From positions 1 through 10,524 of the forward strand of contig JAFGIA010000056.1 in the NCBI GenBank assembly GCA_016929795.1: a stretch of 10,524 bases of DNA. The letters are read 5' to 3'. This DNA is from Anaerolineae bacterium. Its GTDB lineage: Bacteria > Chloroflexota > Anaerolineae > JAAYZQ01. Both the position numbers and the translations under genes were made by a program. This document shows positions 1 to 7,370 of the stretch, one piece after another (the first letter of the stretch is position 1; each line of letters starts with the position of its first letter). The notes beneath the pieces were generated by a model. That model saw only the letters and a program-made list of their open reading frames with translations. It did not search any database and had not been told where the DNA came from.

Positions 1-1
1 G

Positions 2-706
2 ATCCGCGAAAAGATCGAGTGGTTCCTGAAATTCGCCGACATCAAGACCAAGGCCGACGAGTTTGTCGAGTCGGCGACGATGAACCCCGCCTTCGAAGAG
101 TCGGCCATGTTCGAGAATATGATCGACCTGATGTTTGACGACGAGTATGACGCGTACGTGTTTGACACGGCGCCCACGGCAAACGCGCGCCGGCTGCTGG
201 GCATGTCGGACGTGTATGGGATGTGGGTGAACAAGATGGTGCAGAGCCGCGAGGAGGCGACGAGCCTGCGTGAGCTTCTTTCCTACAGCCGCAGAAAGAA
301 GGAAAAAGACCCGCTGATGGACTACCTGCTCAACTTGCGGACGCGCATGGCGCACGCGAAAGAGCTGCTCACCGACGCAGAAAAGACGGCCTTCTTTTTC
401 GTCACGCTGCCCGAGGCGCTGCCGATCGCAGTCATCCGGCGCTTTATCAACTGGTTCGACGAGTTCGGGATCCCCGTCGGCGGCGTGGTGGTGAACATGG
501 TCATCGACAGGACGAGTGTCGAGGCCAGCGCGCCCGACTTTGTGAAGAACCGAGTGGCGATGCAGGACGGGTACATGGACGAGATCTGGCGGATCTTTCC
601 CGACGTGCGAGCCGTGGTGCCCCTGTTCGACACGGAAGTACAGGGGGTGCCTATGCTGAGCCGCACGGCGCAGCATCTGTTTGCCGCGCCCCCGGTGACA
701 GGCTAG
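2..706 (+). CDS. ArsA/Get3-family ATPase, 3' part (N-terminus outside window)
   Basis: The reading frame is open from the left edge (codons start at position 2) to a TAG at 704-706, giving 234 visible residues. The fragment contains DTAPT (visible residues 55-59), followed by an R-R-L-L stretch. This matches the DTAPTGHTLRLL block of ArsA/Get3 ATPases, which senses nucleotide state. The later FFFVTLPEALPIAVIRRF and GGVVVNMV segments match the conserved C-terminal core, where the protein comments on partner-gene choice and Rossmann-like strands. The P-loop (GKGGVGKT type) must lie upstream of the window. Family members are soluble dimeric ATPases that drive arsenite efflux (with ArsB) or deliver tail-anchored membrane proteins (Get3). 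No arsB, arsC or arsR lies nearby, and the next gene encodes a membrane TPR protein, so arsenic resistance is not supported. Bacterial ArsA-like proteins of this kind often have unknown roles. Family call is firm; function is open. Confidence 0.88.
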   Translation: MREKIEWFLKFADIKTKADEFVESATMNPAFEESAMFENMIDLMFDDEYDAYVFDTAPTANARRLLGMSDVYGMWVNKMVQSREEATSLRELLSYSRRKKEKDPLMDYLLNLRTRMAHAKELLTDAEKTAFFFVTLPEALPIAVIRRFINWFDEFGIPVGGVVVNMVIDRTSVEASAPDFVKNRVAMQDGYMDEIWRIFPDVRAVVPLFDTEVQGVPMLSRTAQHLFAAPPVTG

Positions 707-723
707 AGGGTGCCGAGGCGAGC

Positions 724-1338
724 ATGTCACAGATTCAGATCGATCCCTACCTGCTGCTGCTGCTGATCGCCTGTCTCTACATCCTGGTGTTTGGTGGGCT
801 TGGACTGGTGCGGCGCGAGGGGCTGTCGATCCAGTTCGTCGTCGAGTCGGTGCTGCTGACCGCGCTGGTGGTGGGAGGTGGCTGGCTGCTTGGGTTGGCC
901 GCCAACCCCTTTTTCTTTCTCGTGCTTCTGTACCTGGTTACGCTGAGATCCAGGCTGCTCACCGATTTCGGCAATGTCCTGGCACGGCGGCGTAGCTACG
1001 ATGCGGCTTTTCGAGTCTACGACCTGGCACTGGCGCTGTGGCCCGATTCTGCCAGCCGGCTGATTGTTCTCGCCAACCTGGGGGCTGCCAGGCTGCACAG
1101 CGGGCAGGTGGAAGCAGCGATCGAGACGATGAAAGAGGTGCTGTCGGAGACAGCGCGACCAGGGCTTGGGATCAAGTACGAAGCTGCCACGCACTACAAC
1201 CTGGGCTATGCCTACGAAAAGTCAGGTGATGAGGCACGGGCTGTGGTGGAATATAACGAGGCGATCGACACACTGCCGGGCTCGCTCTACGCCCAGGCTG
1301 CCCAGTCAGCCCTGAAAAGGCGGAAGCAACAGGCTTGA
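724..1338 (+). CDS. Small membrane-anchored TPR protein
   Basis: This 204-residue protein starts at ATG 724, with GAGG at 715-718 giving five-nucleotide spacing. Residues about 8-29, 37-58 and 61-74 are strongly hydrophobic and look like two or three membrane segments. The remainder is soluble and helical, rich in Ala and Leu. Residues about 153-186 form a clear TPR unit (NLGYAYEKSGD, then AVVEYNEAI and a Pro), and residues about 114-145 form a weaker one. TPR units bind other proteins, so this is probably a membrane-tethered scaffold. The gene begins 17 nt after the ArsA-family stop and its own stop overlaps the start of the lipoprotein gene, so the three are likely co-transcribed. I do not recognise a named family. 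A role as membrane partner of the ArsA-like ATPase is only a guess from adjacency. Confidence 0.8.
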   Translation: MSQIQIDPYLLLLLIACLYILVFGGLGLVRREGLSIQFVVESVLLTALVVGGGWLLGLAANPFFFLVLLYLVTLRSRLLTDFGNVLARRRSYDAAFRVYDLALALWPDSASRLIVLANLGAARLHSGQVEAAIETMKEVLSETARPGLGIKYEAATHYNLGYAYEKSGDEARAVVEYNEAIDTLPGSLYAQAAQSALKRRKQQA

Positions 1339-2645
1339 GCTCAAGATTGACCTCAGCCATTTCGGGCTTGCTGAGCCTGCTTGCGACCGGCCTGATGCTT
1401 GTTTCGTGTGGGCAAGAGGGTCTACCCTCACCCTCGCCGGCCGGTCCGACGCCCACGGTCACGGTCCCGATCGAGATGCCGGTGGTGATCTCGATCGCCG
1501 GGGCGCTCGACGACCAGACGCTCGGTGTGCTCGACGAGCAGATCGCGGCGTTCGAGGCGGCGAACCCCGACGTGCTGGTCGAGGTCGTAGTACCGGAGGG
1601 CAATAGCACGTTTCCTGAGGAGGCTGCTGCTTTCCTGGCAGAGGGCGATACGAGCCGGGACATCTATGTGGTGCCCACCACCTGGCTGCCCGCTCTGGCA
1701 GCGGGCGGGGGATTGCTGGCGTTGGATCCCTACGTTGAGCGTGCCGGGCTCGATCTTGCGCGTTTTTTCCCAGCGGCGGCGGCGGCGGCGGTGTACGACA
1801 ATGTGGTGGTGGCGCTCCCGTGGACGGTCGACGGTGGCTTGCTCTATTACCGGCGCGACGTGTTGAATGGCCTCGGCCTCGCCCCCCCAGAGACGTGGAA
1901 GGATCTGGCCGAGATCGCGCGGCAGGCGGCGGGCGGAGAGGAGCTGCCCTACGGATTTGTGTGGCAGGGAGCGGCGTACGACGGCCTGACGTGCAACACG
2001 CTCGAGTTTGTGTGGGCTGCTGGGGGGCAGGTGCTCGACGCAGCGGGCCAGCCTGGTTTCGATACGCCCGCTACGGTGGATGGGCTGCGGCTTATGCTAG
2101 CCCTGATCGAGTGGGGTGCCTCGCCGCCAGAGGTGACAACGTTTCGCGAAGCCGCTGCGCTGACCGCTTTTGGAGAGGGCGACGCACTTTTTATGCGGAA
2201 CTGGACCTATGCGTGGCAGCGCCTGCAGGCTGCCGGTTCAAGCGTCGCCGGCAAGGTAGGGGTAGCGCCGCTGCCAGCGTCGTGCCTGGGCGGGCAGGTA
2301 CTGGTACTATCGACGAGCAGCCAGCACCCCGACGAGACGTTCCGGTTCATGGCCTTTCTGGTGGAGTATGATCAACAGGCACAGCTCGCCCTGGGAGCAG
2401 TGCAGCCGCCAGCATTGATGACCATCTATTCAGACGAGACGCTGCTGGCACAGGCACCGATCCTGACAGATCTCTACCAGGGGCTGCTTGCGATACGCCC
2501 CCGGCCTCAATCGGCTGACTATGCAGCCATCTCGGAGGTGATCTACACTGAGGTGAATGGCATGCTGCGTGGGCTGCAATCACCAGATGCAACCGCGGCG
2601 ACGGTTGACCAAGCGCTCAAGATGGTAGTGGGTGGAAGACACTGA
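1335..2645 (+). CDS. Family-1 extracellular solute-binding lipoprotein
   Basis: This 436-residue protein starts with TTG at 1335, overlapping the TGA of the preceding gene (TTGA), which suggests translational coupling. A signal peptide ends in LVSC with the lipidated Cys at residue 25, followed by a Pro/Ser/Thr tether (residues 30-48). The mature part resembles family-1 ABC solute-binding proteins: an N-terminal strand and helix (AAFEAANPDV, residues 71-80), a DIYVVPTTWLPALA hinge strand (109-122), a cleft segment VVALPWTVDGGLLYYRRD (158-175), a PETWKDL helix (185-191), and GEGDALFMRNW (280-290). Several Trp residues could line a sugar-type cleft. The protein would sit on the outer face of the membrane. 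Unlike typical members, no permease genes are adjacent, so it either works with a transporter encoded elsewhere or serves as a sensor. Residues 147-152 are a run of Ala from six GCG codons. Confidence 0.87.
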   Translation: MSSRLTSAISGLLSLLATGLMLVSCGQEGLPSPSPAGPTPTVTVPIEMPVVISIAGALDDQTLGVLDEQIAAFEAANPDVLVEVVVPEGNSTFPEEAAAFLAEGDTSRDIYVVPTTWLPALAAGGGLLALDPYVERAGLDLARFFPAAAAAAVYDNVVVALPWTVDGGLLYYRRDVLNGLGLAPPETWKDLAEIARQAAGGEELPYGFVWQGAAYDGLTCNTLEFVWAAGGQVLDAAGQPGFDTPATVDGLRLMLALIEWGASPPEVTTFREAAALTAFGEGDALFMRNWTYAWQRLQAAGSSVAGKVGVAPLPASCLGGQVLVLSTSSQHPDETFRFMAFLVEYDQQAQLALGAVQPPALMTIYSDETLLAQAPILTDLYQGLLAIRPRPQSADYAAISEVIYTEVNGMLRGLQSPDATAATVDQALKMVVGGRH

Positions 2646-2698
2646 GAAAGGCCCAGGGCCGAAATGGAAGTATCGCCAGGTTAAGCGAGGGATCAGGA

Positions 2699-2754
2699 CA
2701 AGAGAGCAAGTGCTCCTCGGGCCTGGGTTGGCCTGAAGAGCACTTGCTCTCTTG
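2699..2754. terminator. Strong hairpin, candidate bidirectional terminator
   Basis: Positions 2699-2715 and 2738-2754 are perfect 17-nt reverse complements. After one mismatch (2716 against 2737) the stem continues for seven further pairs, including one G-T, closing on the loop TGGGTT (2724-2729). It lies between two convergent genes, where a shared terminator is expected. Neither side is followed by a proper T-run, so it may instead act as an mRNA 3'-end stabiliser or be a dispersed repeat. Confidence 0.5.
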
Positions 2755-2780
2755 ACAGGTCGGTATTTCCTCCAGAGTGA

Positions 2781-2825
2781 CGCAATCCGGAGGATTGCGG
2801 TACGTTCACTCCACACGGGAGTGTG
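2781..2825. terminator. Two short hairpins after the eRF1-like gene
   Basis: CGCAATCC (2781-2788) pairs with GGATTGCG (2792-2799) around the triloop GGA. CACAC (2812-2816) pairs with GTGTG (2821-2825) around GGGA, ending exactly beside the TAA of the eRF1-like gene (2826-2828). Read on the - strand, they follow the stop codon in tandem and lead into the larger hairpin. Neither has a T-tract, so the terminator role is an inference from position. Confidence 0.3.
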
Positions 2826-3941
2826 TTAGTAGCGCAGGAGCGCTCCGATCGAGCCTGCTTCCTCCAGCTTTTCGCTGCCACGCACGATCTCGACGTCGAC
2901 GCCCTGCTCCAGGGCGCGATGGGTCATGGTATCGACCAAGTCCTCGACGGGCTCGATGTCGCCACCACACAATGGGCACTCGTCACTCTTGTCGAGCTGC
3001 AGGTAGCGGCAGCTCTTGCAGCGGTAGCCACTCGCTTCAAAGCCGGCAGAGACGAGGAGAATGGCCGCACGGTGCTCCTGGAGTGCGGTCAGGGTGTCGG
3101 ACAGGCCAGCGGCTGCACCGGCGCCGCGCTTCCAGCCGGCGATCACGGCATCGACAAGCTCCTCCTCGCGCTGTTCTGCCACCTGTTCGATCATCTCCAT
3201 GGACCTCGCCTGCACATCGCCGACAGGAGCAGCCACGTCGATGGAAAAGGTGCCGATCACCTGATCCTGAAGCGCTTTGGGCAGCACGTCGAGGAACTGG
3301 CTGAGGTTGGCTTCGGTGCCACCGAGGACGAGGCGCTGGCAGCCATTCCTGTTGCAGAAGGAGATTGTGGTGTCGGCGACCTCTTTCAGGTTGCGCTGGA
3401 TGATCTCTTCGTCGCGGCGCGCAGTGCGTGCAGTCACTCCGCCGCGCATACCGGCGACGCCCGATGCGCCGCCGTGCTTGGAGCGGCGCACTTCTTCACC
3501 CAAGGTGCCCGTGGCTTCTTCGAGCTCACCCAGGTTAAAGAGGAACAAACGCGCACCGGCGCTATCGACCAGGATCACGGCATAGCGGCCATAGGCGTCG
3601 AGAACGTCGGTCAGCGGCTTTAGGTAGGGTCGATGGGTTACGTAAGCATAGTTGTGCACCGGTACGGCAAGGGAGTAGCTGCGCCAGAAATTGGCATCGC
3701 GGCATGTGAACACGGCAACGCCCTTGCCCTGCCAGTCGTACTCAAAATCGAAAAAATGCTCTACGGCTTCGATGTCTTTGGGATCGGCCTGGCCAGCCAC
3801 CTCTCTCAGAAGCGAGCGCAGAGTCAGCTTGTACTGGTCACTCGACTGTTGCGTGGGGTCGACGTTGAGGTAGACGCTCAGAACCGGAGAGACGTCAGAT
3901 CGGAAATGCACCAACTCGTTCAGATCTTGATCTGTGAACAC
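2826..3941 (-). CDS. eRF1-like protein (baeRF / Vms1-like release-factor family) with zinc ribbon
   Basis: This 371-residue protein starts with GTG at 3941, chosen because GAGGAGGG (3953-3946) sits four nucleotides upstream. The resulting N-terminus (VFTDQDLNELVHFRSD, then SPVLSVYLNVDP) is typical of bacterial eRF1-like proteins. A GTG at 3980 would add 13 residues but lacks such a site. Domain order follows eRF1: an N-terminal domain (about 1-115), a central domain (about 117-230), and a C-terminal domain (about 231-371) with a zinc ribbon at C308, C311, C322 and C325 (CKSC and CPLC). The central loop where eRF1 has GGQSALRFARL reads RGGVTARTARRDEE here, so the catalytic Gln is Val (GGV, residues 167-169). 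Known relatives hydrolyse peptidyl-tRNA or act in ribosome rescue; without the Gln, catalysis is uncertain. It is the last gene of a unit starting with DnaJ and HtrA. I cannot assign a numbered baeRF subfamily. Confidence 0.83.
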   Translation of the reverse strand: MFTDQDLNELVHFRSDVSPVLSVYLNVDPTQQSSDQYKLTLRSLLREVAGQADPKDIEAVEHFFDFEYDWQGKGVAVFTCRDANFWRSYSLAVPVHNYAYVTHRPYLKPLTDVLDAYGRYAVILVDSAGARLFLFNLGELEEATGTLGEEVRRSKHGGASGVAGMRGGVTARTARRDEEIIQRNLKEVADTTISFCNRNGCQRLVLGGTEANLSQFLDVLPKALQDQVIGTFSIDVAAPVGDVQARSMEMIEQVAEQREEELVDAVIAGWKRGAGAAAGLSDTLTALQEHRAAILLVSAGFEASGYRCKSCRYLQLDKSDECPLCGGDIEPVEDLVDTMTHRALEQGVDVEIVRGSEKLEEAGSIGALLRY

Positions 3942-3945
3942 TTTA

Positions 3946-3953
3946 CCCTCCTC
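3946..3953 (-). promoter_or_regulatory. Ribosome binding site deciding the eRF1-like start
   Basis: On the - strand this reads GAGGAGGG, then TAAA and GTG (3941-3939). The near-perfect match to the anti-Shine-Dalgarno and its good spacing favour this GTG over the in-frame GTG 39 nt upstream at 3980. Confidence 0.75.
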
Positions 3954-4000
3954 ATAAAGGTTGTCATGCCAGGCACGCACAAGAGAGGCGGCCTGGCGCC

Positions 4001-4044
4001 CAGCGGCCGGGCAGGGGCCTGCTCGTCTCCTGCCGGCCGCGCTG
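4001..4044 (-). terminator. GC-rich hairpin between htrA and the eRF1-like gene
   Basis: CAGC-GGCCGG-G-CAGG (4001-4015) pairs with positions 4029-4044, with a one-base bulge on one arm and a two-base bulge on the other, for about 14 pairs. On the - strand it begins directly after the HtrA TAG (4047-4045) and lies about 50 nt ahead of the eRF1-like ribosome binding site. No T-run follows. It may attenuate readthrough or protect the upstream message. The remaining bases of the 103-nt gap (3942-4000) show no convincing promoter. Confidence 0.4.
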
Positions 4045-5250
<1,206 letters not shown>

Positions 5251-5257
5251 GAAATGG

Positions 5258-6181
5258 TCACGATCCTCCATGGTTTGACTCGTGAATCCGCCTCAGCTCG
5301 CGAAAGAGCGCCCGCTCGCGCTCGCCGAGTTTTTCCGGGATAACGATCTGCACCCGTGCCAACAGGTCGCCCTTTCTCTTGGGATCGTGCAGCACAGGCA
5401 TGCCCTGCGCGCGGAGGCGGAAGGTGCGCCCGCTTTGGGTACCAGATGGGATCTTGAGACGCACGGCACCGGAAAGGGTTGGGACTCGAACCTCGCCGCC
5501 GAGGACGGCAATGTAGAGGTCCACAGGCAGGTCACAGGCGACGTCGTTGCCCTGGCGTGTGAATGCTTTGTGGGGCAGGACGTTTATACGCAAAAAAAGC
5601 TCACCGCCGGGCAGGGCAAGACGCACCCGCGAGCCGGTGTCGACGCCCGGTGGGATGGACACCTCGACGCGGCGTCCATCAACCTGGACGATGCGGCAGG
5701 TGCCGGTGGAGACCTCTTCAAGGGTCACGTCGACCGCCTGCTCACAGGGCGGCGGGGTGTAGGGCTGACCCGTCCGGCGATGCCCGGCGGCGGCCTGCTC
5801 TGTCTCTCCAAAGATGCTCTGGAAAAAGTCAGAAAAGCCGCCACGCTCGCCCAGGCGATCGTCCACGTTGGCGTATTCATGGCGTGTGCCCCGTGGGGCA
5901 CTTGAGAACCACTGGCCAAAGTCGAAATTTTGCGGATTGCCTCCCATGCGCTCCCACTGGTGCCAGCTTGCGCCCAGGCGGTCATACTTGGCCCGGTTTT
6001 CGGGATTGCCCAAGACCTGATACGCCTCGTTGATCTGTTTGAACCGTTCCTCCGCTGCGCTGTCGTTCGGGTTACGGTCGGGGTGGAGTTCGCGCGCCAG
6101 CCGGCGATAGGCGCGCTTGATCTCCTGGTCAGAGGCGCCGCGCGGCACGCCCAAGGTGCGATAGTAGTCTCGGTATTCCAT
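5258..6181 (-). CDS. DnaJ-family co-chaperone without zinc finger (CbpA-type)
   Basis: This 307-residue protein starts at ATG 6181. Residues 4-69 form a J domain with HPD at 33-35, which stimulates DnaK ATP hydrolysis. A linker rich in Gly and aromatic residues follows (about 72-145). The C-terminal substrate-binding beta domains cover about 147-287 (VDVTLEEVSTG, then IPPGVDTGSRVRL, then LPVDLYIAVLGGEVRVPTL). The four CxxCxGxG zinc motifs of classical DnaJ are absent, so the architecture is that of CbpA/DnaJ class II. The protein is cytoplasmic. The gene is first in the unit with htrA and the eRF1-like gene: its TGA (5260-5258) lies 7 nt before the preferred HtrA ATG. A consensus sigma-70 promoter lies just upstream, and I saw no CIRCE element. 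The Shine-Dalgarno is weak: GAGG is about 14 nt from the start. No dnaK or grpE is in the window. Confidence 0.93.
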   Translation of the reverse strand: MEYRDYYRTLGVPRGASDQEIKRAYRRLARELHPDRNPNDSAAEERFKQINEAYQVLGNPENRAKYDRLGASWHQWERMGGNPQNFDFGQWFSSAPRGTRHEYANVDDRLGERGGFSDFFQSIFGETEQAAAGHRRTGQPYTPPPCEQAVDVTLEEVSTGTCRIVQVDGRRVEVSIPPGVDTGSRVRLALPGGELFLRINVLPHKAFTRQGNDVACDLPVDLYIAVLGGEVRVPTLSGAVRLKIPSGTQSGRTFRLRAQGMPVLHDPKRKGDLLARVQIVIPEKLGERERALFRELRRIHESNHGGS

Positions 6182-6214
6182 CCGCGCTCGGAAAACCTCT
6201 TTCTAGATGGCTCT

Positions 6215-6243
6215 ATTATATCATTGAGGCGGGATGATGTCAA
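6215..6243 (-). promoter_or_regulatory. Consensus sigma-70-type promoter for dnaJ-htrA-eRF1-like unit
   Basis: On the - strand, TTGACA (6243-6238) is separated by exactly 17 nt from TATAAT (6220-6215), a 12 of 12 match to the housekeeping consensus. The expected transcript start is near A6208, giving a leader of about 27 nt before the DnaJ ATG at 6181. The site lies 19 nt beyond the palindrome that closes the transporter unit, which fits a boundary between two transcription units. Confidence 0.88.
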
Positions 6244-6249
6244 TGTGAG

Positions 6250-6305
6250 GGAAGGATGGAAGGTTGGAAGATTGGAAGGCTGGACCAGCCTTCCAATCTT
6301 CCAAC
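6250..6305. repeat. Perfect 43-bp palindrome built on an 8-bp tandem repeat
   Basis: Positions 6263-6283 and 6285-6305 are exact reverse complements of 21 nt around a single central A (6284). The left side is built from four 8-nt units (GGAAGGAT, GGAAGGTT, GGAAGATT, GGAAGGCT; 6250-6281). The palindrome begins three nucleotides past the stop codon of the last permease gene, so on the - strand it could end that transcript, although no T-run follows. Its combined tandem and palindromic design also resembles a dispersed intergenic repeat. Confidence 0.75.
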
Positions 6306-6308
6306 ACA

Positions 6309-7265
6309 TCAGCCGCGTTCTTCGCGGACGTAGGGGAGGCCAAGGGCAGCGGGGGCGCCGACCCGCTTACTGAAAGCCTCCCACCAGGTGATGATCACGA
6401 GGACGACGATGGTAAAGATATAGGGCATCATGCCGAGAAAGGCCGCGGGGATGGTGGTGCCAGCAGCCTGGAGGCGGAATTGGATGGCATTGACGCCGCC
6501 GAATAGGATAGCACCAATGACGGCACGCCACGGGTCCCACGTCGCAAAGATGACGAGGGCGACGGCGATCCAGCCGCGGCCGCCCGTCAGGTTTTCGGTC
6601 CAGCCAGGGGTGTAGGCGAGCGACAGATGCGCGCCGCCGAGGCCCATCAACATGCCGCCGAGGAGGGTGTAGAGGTAGCGGGTGCGGGGGACGCTGATGC
6701 CCATGGCGTCGGCAGTGGCAGGGCTCTCGCCCACGGCGCGAAGATGGAGGCCGGGGCGTGTGTGGTAGATAAAATAGGCAGCCAGGGGCACGAGCAGGTA
6801 CATGACATACACCAGAGGGTCCTGACGAAAGATCGCGTCGCCGACAATTGGGATGTCGGAGAGGAGCGGGATAGCGACCTTGGCAAATTTGGGACCGATC
6901 TCGCCGACGAGGGGCCGGCCCTCGGGCCCCAGGTTCTGGCCGAGGAAGCTGGAGAGGCCGACGCCAAAGAGGGTGAGGGCCAGTCCAGTGACGACTTGAT
7001 CGGTGCGCATGGTAATGGTGAGGAAAGCATGAATGGAGGCGAGAAGGGCGCCGACGAACATGGCGACGGCAATACCAGCAAGCAGGCTGCCAGTGTGATA
7101 GGCAGCGGCAAAGGCCATGACGGCGCCCATAATCATGACGCCCTCAAGGCCGAGGTTGAGGATACCGGCACGCTCGGTGAATATCTCGCCGATGGATGCA
7201 AAGACAAGCGACGTGCCCGCCTGGATAGTGACGGTCAGAATTGAGACAAGGAGTGCTAGGTCCAT
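6309..7265 (-). CDS. ABC transporter permease, nucleoside/BMP type (NupQ/YufQ-like)
   Basis: This 318-residue integral membrane protein of the BPD_transp_2 family starts at ATG 7265, with a GAGG four nucleotides upstream. It has about eight to ten hydrophobic segments. Landmarks are ERAGILNLGLEG (31-42), the cytoplasmic coupling loop AVGESPATADAMGI (177-190), and GRGWIAVALVIFATWDPWRA (229-248). These are characteristic of the second permease of nucleoside importers such as Bacillus NupQ/YufQ. It would pair with the permease encoded upstream and be energised by the double ATPase. Length fits the family. The gene is last in its unit; 105 nt containing two repeats separate it from the previous permease gene, so its expression may differ. 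The exact substrate cannot be read from the permease. Confidence 0.92.
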   Translation of the reverse strand: MDLALLVSILTVTIQAGTSLVFASIGEIFTERAGILNLGLEGVMIMGAVMAFAAAYHTGSLLAGIAVAMFVGALLASIHAFLTITMRTDQVVTGLALTLFGVGLSSFLGQNLGPEGRPLVGEIGPKFAKVAIPLLSDIPIVGDAIFRQDPLVYVMYLLVPLAAYFIYHTRPGLHLRAVGESPATADAMGISVPRTRYLYTLLGGMLMGLGGAHLSLAYTPGWTENLTGGRGWIAVALVIFATWDPWRAVIGAILFGGVNAIQFRLQAAGTTIPAAFLGMMPYIFTIVVLVIITWWEAFSKRVGAPAALGLPYVREERG

Positions 7266-7292
7266 GTTACCTCATCGATCCATGGGGGGGGA

Positions 7293-7319
7293 GATTGCTT
7301 CGCTGCGCTCGCAATGACA
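7293..7319. repeat. REP-like repeat, copy 1
   Basis: This 27-nt element begins GATTGCTTCGCT and ends CTCGCAATGACA. ATTGC and GCAAT at its ends can pair. It differs from copy 2 only at its thirteenth base (G here, T there). From memory, short palindromic elements with a TCATTGCGAGC core are scattered through many bacterial genomes, and this looks like one. Confidence 0.75.
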
Positions 7320-7334
7320 AGGGTGGTGTGTGGG

Positions 7335-7361
7335 GATTGCTTCGCTTCGCTCGCAATGACA
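7335..7361. repeat. REP-like repeat, copy 2
   Basis: This is the second copy of the 27-nt element, in the same orientation, 42 nt downstream of copy 1 (15-nt spacer), with 26 of 27 bases identical. Being in tandem rather than inverted, the two copies do not form one large hairpin with each other. Confidence 0.75.
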
Positions 7362-7370
7362 GACATGGGG

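Larger units (their letters stand above)
2646..2825. other. Convergent intergenic region with hairpins
   Basis: This 180-nt gap separates the stop of the lipoprotein gene (+) from the stop of the eRF1-like gene (-). It contains no convincing ORF. It holds a long imperfect stem-loop (2699-2754) and two short ones (2781-2799 and 2812-2825), which together probably end transcription from both sides. Confidence 0.6.
7266..7370. other. Inter-permease gap with twin REP-like repeats
   Basis: This 105-nt gap interrupts an otherwise tightly packed transporter unit. It holds two 27-nt repeats, an eight-G run (7284-7291) and the ribosome binding site of the downstream permease. No ORF or promoter is convincing. 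Confidence 0.6.

Noticed and set aside
2..706. Arsenic resistance determinant
   Set aside because: Only the ATPase family matches. No arsenite pump, reductase or regulator is nearby, so the function was not assigned.
2823..3623. 266-codon open frame on the + strand opposite the eRF1-like gene
   Set aside because: The - strand frame has recognisable domains and a zinc ribbon. The + frame covers only part of the gene and has no supporting signal.
3942..4000. Separate promoter for the eRF1-like gene (TTGTGC, 17 nt, CTTTAT)
   Set aside because: The -10 candidate matches only three of six consensus bases, too weak to claim.
6182..6308. CIRCE or heat-shock operator upstream of dnaJ
   Set aside because: No TTAGCACTC-N9-GAGTGCTAA pattern is present. 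The only clear elements are the consensus promoter and the GGAAGG palindrome.
7284..7291. Eight-G run as a phase-variation tract
   Set aside because: It is outside any coding frame and about 20 nt before the permease start, and no contingency-gene context is seen. A regulatory effect cannot be excluded but is not supported.
7293..7361. Two repeats with a spacer, possible minimal CRISPR
   Set aside because: There are only two copies, the spacer is 15 nt, the repeats are REP-like, and there are no cas genes.
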